Below, piece after piece: positions 58,260 to 64,000 of a DNA stretch of 64,000 nucleotides. This DNA comes from Moraxella lacunata (GTDB lineage Bacteria > Pseudomonadota > Gammaproteobacteria > Pseudomonadales > Moraxellaceae). A program made the position numbers and the translations under genes. The notes beneath the pieces are model-generated. The model did no database searches. It was given only the letters and a program-made list of their open reading frames with translations, and was not told the DNA's origin. The DNA lies in NCBI RefSeq assembly GCF_900453205.1, contig NZ_UGQU01000001.1:1097650-1161649 (forward strand). The letters run 5' to 3'. Each line of letters begins with the position of its first letter. Within the stretch, counting starts at the first letter, position 1.

Positions 58260-60107
58260 ATGGGAATGTTTGACTTTCGTCATTTTGACAGTGACCAATC
58301 CACCGAACTCATGCACACCACCAGTAAGCTGGCTCAGCATGCCAATGTCGCCAGTTTCGCCAAACTCGTGCCTGAAGGACTAAAAGACATCAATGCCGCC
58401 CTAACCCTGCCCGATGGCTGGCGTTCACTCACCCCAGCCGAGCTCAACCTGCCAAACAGTGCCGTGGATATCTATGGCTACTACACTTTTGCCAGCACCA
58501 TCACCGGCAACCGCCCGATTAATGGCTCAGGGCCGCAGGTTCTGTTGGTTGGTGAATTTGATGATGCTGGCAAGCCCACTCGTCTTGGCATCAGCTGGGC
58601 TGGCACCAATGATTTGCTTGATGTGGCGGATTATTTTCATCTCAACGAAGGTAAGATTGCCCCTAACATGCAGCCACTTTTGCAAGCCATCAAAGACTAT
58701 GCCACCGCCCACGACTTATCGGGCGAAGATGTATTGGTCACAGGTTATAGCTTGGGTGGTGGCTACACCAACATCATGGCAAAACACCGTGAATCATTGG
58801 CTGATGGGTTTTTTAACGATGCGGTATACATCGGTCATGCCAGTCCTGTTATCTACGACAATCCTGATGTCATTTTGAACATGGGCTATGAAAATGATGC
58901 CGTCTATCGCATCACAGGCTCTCACATCAATGTTGCCGATGCCATCGCTGGCGGCGGTCCTGCATTGTCCAACATAGACAAGGATTTTGACAGTAGTATT
59001 GACAACGTGGTATTGGTGACAGGGGCGTATGCTTCGGCATTATGGGATGTCAATAACCCCTTTGTCATGTCACTTATCAATATTGCCCAAGGCTGGGCGG
59101 CACACACAGGTGCATTGGGTCAAGATACTTTGGAGCGTATCACCAACTCATCTTTTTATGAACTCACTCACAAAGACAGCCGTGTCATCATCGATCAGCT
59201 AAATGCCGTCGAACGTCTTAGCATGTGGGTCAAGGACAAAAGCCATCAAGCGGACAAAGTTGGTAGTTTCATCATTGGCTCAAACCACAACAACCTTATA
59301 CAAAGCAGTAATCAGGGTGACTATATCGATGCCAAAGATGGCAATGATCGCATCGTACTGGCACAAGGTGCAGACCGTGTGGATGGCGGTGTAGGTGTTG
59401 ATACTGTCATCTTACAAGGCAAAAGCCAAGATTGGCATGCCTATCGACTGTCTGATGGCACAGTATTCATGCACGCCAAAGACGGTACAGGCATCAAACA
59501 CCTTGAAAATGTTGAAAAAATTGGCTTTAATAACGAATCCTATACCCAGATTCGTCCTTATGACATCAGCTCAGAAGGTCTTGTCTCCAACCGCTATCTC
59601 ATCAAAAGTCGCAATACAAACATCGACTATCAAGACCATCTTGAAGGCAGCCAGTCAGATGATGTCTTGACAGGCGACATCATCTTTGCCAGAGAAGGCA
59701 ATGACGTTCTGTACGCACTAAACGGCGTCAATGGTCTGTTACACGGCGGAATAGGCGACGACCGCCTATTTGGCAATGATGGCAACGACCATCTGTATGG
59801 CGGTGAAGGTAATGACTATCTGTATGGTGGCAAAGGCAACAACATACTGTTTGGTGGTATCGGCGATGACATTTTTGCATTTAACCAAGAAAGTGCTGGC
59901 TTGAACATCATTCGTGACTTTAATAGCTATATTGGCGACCATGACAAGGTCATCTTTGACAATGTTTTTGCCAACATAAATGAGCTTAGTCAAGCCACCC
60001 ATCATATTGGCAACGATGTTCACATCAGAGCCGCTGATTTGTACATCATCATCAATAACGCCAATGTTGATGACGTCTTGGCTCATGCCAGCATATCAGG
60101 GGCATAA
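58260..60107 (+). CDS. RTX lipase (family I.3-like), type I secretion substrate
   Basis: A 615-residue extracellular lipase. The N-terminal catalytic half has the nucleophile elbow G-Y-S-L-G-G (Ser164), and there is no signal peptide. The C-terminal half has calcium-binding RTX repeats (G-G-I-G-D-D-R-L-F, G-N-D-G-N-D-H-L-Y, G-G-E-G-N-D-Y-L-Y and two more, residues about 497-540). The end (D-V-L-A-H-A-S-I-S-G-A) is a typical short hydrophobic tail for a type I exporter. I chose the ATG at 58260, with CAGGGA before it. No hlyB/hlyD/tolC genes are in the window, so secretion would need a locus elsewhere. Possible virulence or nutrient role. Confidence 0.85.
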   Translation: MGMFDFRHFDSDQSTELMHTTSKLAQHANVASFAKLVPEGLKDINAALTLPDGWRSLTPAELNLPNSAVDIYGYYTFASTITGNRPINGSGPQVLLVGEFDDAGKPTRLGISWAGTNDLLDVADYFHLNEGKIAPNMQPLLQAIKDYATAHDLSGEDVLVTGYSLGGGYTNIMAKHRESLADGFFNDAVYIGHASPVIYDNPDVILNMGYENDAVYRITGSHINVADAIAGGGPALSNIDKDFDSSIDNVVLVTGAYASALWDVNNPFVMSLINIAQGWAAHTGALGQDTLERITNSSFYELTHKDSRVIIDQLNAVERLSMWVKDKSHQADKVGSFIIGSNHNNLIQSSNQGDYIDAKDGNDRIVLAQGADRVDGGVGVDTVILQGKSQDWHAYRLSDGTVFMHAKDGTGIKHLENVEKIGFNNESYTQIRPYDISSEGLVSNRYLIKSRNTNIDYQDHLEGSQSDDVLTGDIIFAREGNDVLYALNGVNGLLHGGIGDDRLFGNDGNDHLYGGEGNDYLYGGKGNNILFGGIGDDIFAFNQESAGLNIIRDFNSYIGDHDKVIFDNVFANINELSQATHHIGNDVHIRAADLYIIINNANVDDVLAHASISGA

Positions 60108-60132
60108 GCCAAATTATCAACTGCTAAAGCGT

Positions 60133-60162
60133 ACCCCAAAAGTGACACACAACTTTTGGGGT
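60133..60162 (+). terminator. Terminator of lipase gene
   Basis: Stem ACCCCAAAAGT / ACTTTTGGGGT with an 8-base loop, then a T run. Confidence 0.85.
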
Positions 60163-60337
60163 GTTTTTATCCCAAAACAGCTTGCACTTTTGAGGCAAAC
60201 TCACCCACCAGTTTTATTAAAAAAAACAATCAGCACTTTATCTTTTTGATTTTGCAAACCAACATCAAGGCTTGCCACCCAACCATCGATATAAACCCAG
60301 TCATCTTTAAAACATTCAATAGCATATCTTTACTTAC

Positions 60338-61560
60338 TTTGTGGCGTCAGTGATTTTGTACATACAGTCATCAATAATGTCAATCGGCACTTGTGTTGGC
60401 TCATCAATACCCGCTTTAAATATCATGTAATAAATACGGCTTATCGCATTGGTCTGCTCTTTGGGAAAGGCAATCTGACAATTCTCTTCATGTAGCATCC
60501 ATATGGGGTGCTATGCTATCAAGAACCTTATGACCAATATCAGGTAACTGTTTTTGTCGCTTTCAGCTACATCTTTTTTGGCGTTATGTTGTTCTGTATT
60601 GGTCTCAATACTCTCTCCTGCGCGATTTTCATGAAGCCCTTAGGGAGTCACCAGAGATGGCATAACCCAATTTTCTAGGGTGCCATCCACCAAAACCACC
60701 ACATCTTTGTTGATTTTTTTGATAGATTTGGCATTGAACAGCATATCTTTATTTTCGATGATATTTTGAGTACAGGCCACCATCTTTTTGACCAAACTTT
60801 AATAACATGCAGATAAGCTGTCTAGCATATAAGCCACATTGGGCAGTATAAGCTGTCTTTTTTGGAAAAGTCGTCCCAAAACGCAAGAACCCAAAACGCA
60901 AGAAAAATTATCAAAACCTTCGAAATATTTTTTAAATAGATCTGCTTGTAGACTAAGCATAAACCCTTATAAATACTAGCGTTAATTTTTTTAAAAATCC
61001 ACAAAAATCCAGGTTTGGAAAAAAGTCTAATGCCCTGCCTTCAAAACAGTGTGGTTTATCCATGCAAAAATCAGATTGAGTCATTTGAAGCATTCTAGGT
61101 AGGATTTTGGCACATCCTGATAAACAAAAAACAAATTAGGCGTGTGAATGCCTCCAAGGGACGATTGAAAACATTACCACCTTTGTCAAACAAGCTGAGT
61201 GTCATGACCAGAGCGGACAAATTTTCAGGTTTGATGAAATCATTAATGACAGAAATATTGCCAATTTCATAGACACAGACGCAATTTCCTTGCCATAAGC
61301 ATCATTGTAAAGACCTTTAAAGTAATCTTTGGTGTCTTCAAGATTGATTTTTCTACCTTCACGAATGGGCGTGGTAGGGGTTAAGATGATAGGCTCCTTG
61401 TCGCCAAAATGCTTGGCTCGGCTCAAAAATCGCCTTAATGCCTTAATAAAGGTAAAAATTTGCCTGTGTCAGCTCCCATCACGACATCGATATTTTATCT
61501 TCATTAATGGAAACCTGATAGTTGTCGATGGCGTAATGCGTAGATAACGTGCTGGATGTG
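60338..61560 (-). pseudogene. Decayed unknown gene with several frameshifts
   Basis: Protein-like stretches occur in changing frames on the minus strand: D-N-Y-Q-V-S-I-N-E-D-K-I, then A-K-H-F-G-D-K-E-P-I-I-L-T-P (61426-61350), Y-E-I-G-N-I-S-V-I-N-D-F-I, M-V-A-C-T-Q-N-I-I-E-N-K-D, and the tail Y-M-I-F-K-A-G-I-D-E-P ending with a stop at 60338. At least three frameshifts and some stops separate them, so one gene of about 400 codons seems to have decayed. I do not recognise the family. It is convergent with the RTX lipase gene. Confidence 0.55.
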
Positions 61561-61800
61561 TCGCTACTTTTATAAAAATCATCAAAATACCCATAATATT
61601 ACCAATGGCTTTTTCTTGGCATTCTTGCTGTTCATAACAAATTTTTTTCTTGATTTAAGCCATTTACCACATCAACCCCCGATTATTTGCAAGGTTGATA
61701 ACAGGCATATTGTGCCAGTGCTGCACGCTCCAGCTCATATCAAAGGTTTATTTAAAAAAATTAGGACACGCCTATCTTTTTAACGCGATTTTCATTTAGA

Positions 61801-61831
61801 AAATACCCCAAACCAGAGATTTGGGGTATTT
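61801..61831 (-). terminator. Terminator of rpmE2
   Basis: Stem AAATACCCCAAA / TTTGGGGTATTT with a 7-base loop, 30 bases after the L31 stop. Confidence 0.85.
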
Positions 61832-61860
61832 TAACGACATAGATGGATTTGTAAAATCTA

Positions 61861-62121
61861 TCATTTTTTGCCACGGTTGGCAAATGCACCGAAACGCTTG
61901 TTAAAGCTTGCCACACGACCTTCGTTGGCAGCTTGGCGTTGCTCGCCTGTGTAGAATGGGTGAGATGCACTTGAAATATCAAGTGGGAAGTATGGATATT
62001 CGGCACCTTCGTATTCACGAGTGGTCTTGGTTGCCACAGTAGAGCGAGTTAGGAAATAGACGTCCGCATTGGTGTCGTGGAACAATACCTCACGGTATTC
62101 TGGATGAATGTCTTTACGCAT
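61861..62121 (-). CDS. rpmE2: 50S ribosomal protein L31, type B
   Basis: An 86-residue L31 of the zinc-free type: it lacks the C-x2-C motifs of the zinc form and has the extra loop [13 protein letters not shown]. The motif P-F-Y-T-G-E-Q-R and the basic end N-K-R-F-G-A-F are typical. In many bacteria this type is made when zinc is scarce, under Zur control; I see no obvious Zur box here. It could also be the only L31 of the species. Confidence 0.95.
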   Translation of the reverse strand: MRKDIHPEYREVLFHDTNADVYFLTRSTVATKTTREYEGAEYPYFPLDISSASHPFYTGEQRQAANEGRVASFNKRFGAFANRGKK

Positions 62122-62372
62122 GATAAAAATCCAATAAACCTAAGCACTAATAAAAAGGCATTTTCAAGCATAAGCTTGCCGATTGTAGCCATATCATCAT
62201 CAACCAACTTTGACATGATACACCACACCGTCATTTATTAGCCAACTTAAGTGGGAGTTAGATGGGAAGTAAAAAACGCCATTTTAGCCTAAATTTGTCA
62301 AATTTTCAAGAATAATTGTCATATTGGTTTGATTTTGTTATACTTTGCTTTTGAATTAAATAAGGAAAACCC

Positions 62373-62747
62373 ATGCAACTATCCAACCTAGAACACCTAC
62401 CCAACCACACCATCACCGAACGCCTAGACGTAGTCTATGGCAGTACCGTCCGCACCAAGCACGTTGGTAAGGATTTTTTGGCGGGACTCAAAAACATCGT
62501 GGGCGGGGAGCTTGTCGCCTATACTGAGCTGTTAGAAGAAGCCCGCCAAGAAGCGTTGGAGCGCATGATAGACAAAGCCCGTGCAATGGGAGCGGATGCT
62601 GTGGTCGGCGTGCGTTTTTCTACGTCCAATGTAGCGGTGGGTGCGTCTGAGATTTTTGTTTATGGCACGGCGGTAAAAGCGGTACGAAATGCCCCGTTTG
62701 AAAACACACAACAGCCCCCTGCGTTTAATCCGACTTCGTTTGAGTAA
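62373..62747 (+). CDS. YbjQ-family (UPF0145) protein
   Basis: A 124-residue cytosolic protein of the YbjQ family, which forms pentameric or decameric rings of unknown role. Family residues seen: V-Y-G-S-T-V near residue 25, the central A-R-Q-E-A-L-E-R-M near 65 and A-D-A-V-V-G-V-R-F near 82, and Y-G-T-A-V near 105. A good ribosome site AAGGAAA precedes the ATG. A related gene follows 5 bases later. Confidence 0.85.
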   Translation: MQLSNLEHLPNHTITERLDVVYGSTVRTKHVGKDFLAGLKNIVGGELVAYTELLEEARQEALERMIDKARAMGADAVVGVRFSTSNVAVGASEIFVYGTAVKAVRNAPFENTQQPPAFNPTSFE

Positions 62748-62752
62748 TTGAT

Positions 62753-63244
62753 ATGAACATTATCAAGCTGATTTTTGATAATTTGCAAATTGTCATCGCC
62801 ATTATTTTGTTTTTTGTGGGGTGGTATTTTGGTACGATGAATGAGCGTAAGCACTTGGAAAGCCTTGATAATGACGAGCATTTGCTTGGGTATATCATCA
62901 TCTCAAACGAACGCTTTTTTGTGCCAATGGTGCAGACGGACGGCACGCTTGTGATGGGAAGTGTGTCTATCGCCCAAGACAGATTTAAGCTTGTATTTGC
63001 TGATTTTTTAAGTTTGTTTGGCAAAAATTTGACCGTGTATGAGAGTCTTTTGGAGCGTGGCAGGCGCGAAGCGATTGTGCGTATGAAACAGCAGGCGCAT
63101 GAATACGGCTATAACCAAATCTATGGCGTACGCATTGAGACATCAGCGATAGACGGTGGCGGTGTGGAAGTGCTTGCCTATGGCACGGCGGTGATGAGTG
63201 TGGGCAATCCGAATGTACCGCCAAGATTGCCAAGCCATCTTTGA
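62753..63244 (+). CDS. Second YbjQ-like protein, with N-terminal membrane segment
   Basis: 163 residues. The first 25 form a membrane segment (I-V-I-A-I-I-L-F-F-V-G-W), followed by a YbjQ-like domain (R-R-E-A-I-V-R-M near 108, N-Q-I-Y-G-V-R-I-E near 125 and Y-G-T-A-V near 145). It is likely a membrane-tethered paralogue of the preceding gene and co-transcribed with it. Function unknown. Confidence 0.78.
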   Translation: MNIIKLIFDNLQIVIAIILFFVGWYFGTMNERKHLESLDNDEHLLGYIIISNERFFVPMVQTDGTLVMGSVSIAQDRFKLVFADFLSLFGKNLTVYESLLERGRREAIVRMKQQAHEYGYNQIYGVRIETSAIDGGGVEVLAYGTAVMSVGNPNVPPRLPSHL

Positions 63245-63249
63245 CAAAC

Positions 63250-63552
63250 CTAACACCCCACATCATCAAGACGGGCATTACCATCTAAATCCCTAAACAC
63301 AATAATTTTTACTCCCGACTGCTTATGGCAACGATTTGACTCATCAGCAGGACACATAACAATGTTTTGCTTAGTAATATGGCTTTGACTACAGGCTTCT
63401 TTTAATGCATCAATAACGACAGATGTAACATTATTTGCTTCCATCCCCCGCAAAACCCGCATCACACTAGGATAAGCAATCATACCAATCACACCAATCA
63501 CAACCACGACCACCATTAACTCAATCAACGTAAACGCCTTTTGCCCACCCAT
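63250..63552 (-). CDS. fimT: Type IV pseudopilin, FimT/GspH-like (short)
   Basis: A 100-residue pseudopilin. The prepilin-cleavage motif G-Q-K-A-F-T-L-I-E-L-M-V is at residues 3-14, followed by a hydrophobic helix. A later C-P-A-D-E-S segment and F-R-D-L-D-G-N are typical of FimT/GspH. FimT is involved in DNA uptake by type IV pili. FimT is usually 150-170 residues; this one stops early at D-V-G-C, so it may be a truncated gene. I chose the ATG at 63552 (M-G-G-Q-K). Confidence 0.72.
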   Translation of the reverse strand: MGGQKAFTLIELMVVVVVIGVIGMIAYPSVMRVLRGMEANNVTSVVIDALKEACSQSHITKQNIVMCPADESNRCHKQSGVKIIVFRDLDGNARLDDVGC

Positions 63553-63652
63553 TAATATCACCCTACGCACAAGCAAGTTACTCACATAAATAATTATAAG
63601 TAAAGTTAAGTCAAGCTATTATACACAAATTCAAGGATTTTAAAAACCAAAA

Positions 63653-63678
63653 CCCCCTCCATCATCCGACAGAGGGGG
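63653..63678 (-). terminator. Terminator of rRNA operon
   Basis: Stem CCCCCTC / GAGGGGG followed by T residues on the minus strand, just beyond 5S rRNA. Confidence 0.8.
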
Positions 63679-63688
63679 CTAAATAAGG

Positions 63689-63802
63689 TGCTGACGATGA
63701 CCTACTCTCACATGGGCGAACCACACTACCATCGGCGCTAAGACGTTTCACTTCTGAGTTCGGGAAGGGATCAGGTGGTTCCATCTTGCTATTGTCGTCA
63801 GC
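63689..63802 (-). rRNA. rrf: 5S ribosomal RNA
   Basis: A 114-nt gene with the conserved segments GGAACCACCTGATCCCTTCC and CCCGAACTCAGAAGTGAAAC on the minus strand, and 5' and 3' ends that pair (GCTGACGACAAT with the end GTCATCGTCAGCA). It lies downstream of 23S rRNA. Confidence 0.97.
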
Positions 63803-63942
63803 GTAAAAGGATTAACAACGCTGTTATGAGTCTGTTTTATTTTAATTTCATTTTTTAAAGTTTTTACTAAATCAAGATTAAGGTTATCATTACACTTTAC
63901 AATACAACACTTAAAGTGATTTAAACCACTTGGGTGTTGTAT

Positions 63943-64000
63943 GGTCAAGCCAAACGAGCAATTAGTATTGGTTAGCTACACACATCGCTGTGCTTCCACA
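63943..64000 (-). rRNA. rrl: 23S ribosomal RNA, 3' end (partial)
   Basis: The minus strand reads AACCAATACTAATTGCTCGT then TTGGCTTGACC, the typical 3' end of 23S rRNA. The rest is outside the window. A hairpin (ATACAACAC / GTGTTGTAT, 63902-63942) in the spacer is probably a processing signal. Confidence 0.93.

Noticed and set aside
63902..63942. Hairpin between 23S and 5S as a terminator
   Set aside because: It lies inside the rRNA operon next to the 23S 3' end and is better explained as a processing or spacer structure.

Overview
The window looks like chromosome from a Moraxella-type gammaproteobacterium (Moraxellaceae). This is an inference from protein flavour (RuvC, Mdh, Rho, UvrC, Slt, type B L31), mid-40s GC backbone genes and a 23S-5S rRNA end; I could not run a database search. 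Housekeeping genes are mixed with accessory blocks, small repeats and an unusually high number of broken genes.

Layout. 1-4 kb: end of ruvC, a uracil/xanthine permease, a thioredoxin-fold protein and a FAD-linked D-2-hydroxyacid dehydrogenase. 4-24 kb is an accessory region: a metallo-beta-lactamase-fold hydrolase; a type II CBASS anti-phage operon (cyclase, E1/E2-like Cap2, JAB peptidase Cap3, putative nuclease effector) whose cyclase is interrupted by a 133-bp mobile repeat; a zinc alcohol dehydrogenase; an orphan tyrosine recombinase; a type I restriction-modification locus (hsdR, RAYT transposase, spare hsdS cassette, hsdS, split hsdM); and the glutathione-dependent formaldehyde genes, with fghA intact and adhC dead. 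Two exact 12-mers match DNA-uptake words of the Neisseriaceae (Simonsiella/Kingella type), which suggests that part of this block came from that family.

24-37 kb is conserved backbone: pepD, Xaa-Pro aminopeptidase, an MFS exporter, mdh, slt and smc. 36.9-39.8 kb holds an AAA+ ATPase gene that begins with about 12 copies of a 7-bp repeat and is now out of frame (phase OFF), followed by five small low-GC genes, four of them unrecognised and one DUF805. This is the best candidate for an undescribed system. 40-49.5 kb: a TauE-type permease, birA, coaX, decayed genes, a DASS transporter, uvrC, an Ala-rich lipoprotein and rho.

49.7-57.5 kb is a yddA-yddB-pqqL type protease-associated import locus (ABC exporter-fold protein, TonB-dependent receptor, M16 protease). 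Only the receptor is intact: yddA has one in-frame nonsense codon just before Walker A, and pqqL carries the same 133-bp element as CBASS. 57.7-64 kb: a secreted Lys-rich small protein, an RTX-type lipase, a decayed gene, rpmE2, two YbjQ-family genes, a FimT-like pseudopilin, then 5S and the 3' end of 23S rRNA.

A recurrent theme is switching off by small repeats. One 133-bp MITE family (ends GGTATTGTTAA, 8-bp target duplications) has hit CBASS, an alpha/beta hydrolase remnant and pqqL. A REP/BIME family with its own RAYT transposase sits in the hsd locus, and a heptanucleotide tract controls the AAA operon.
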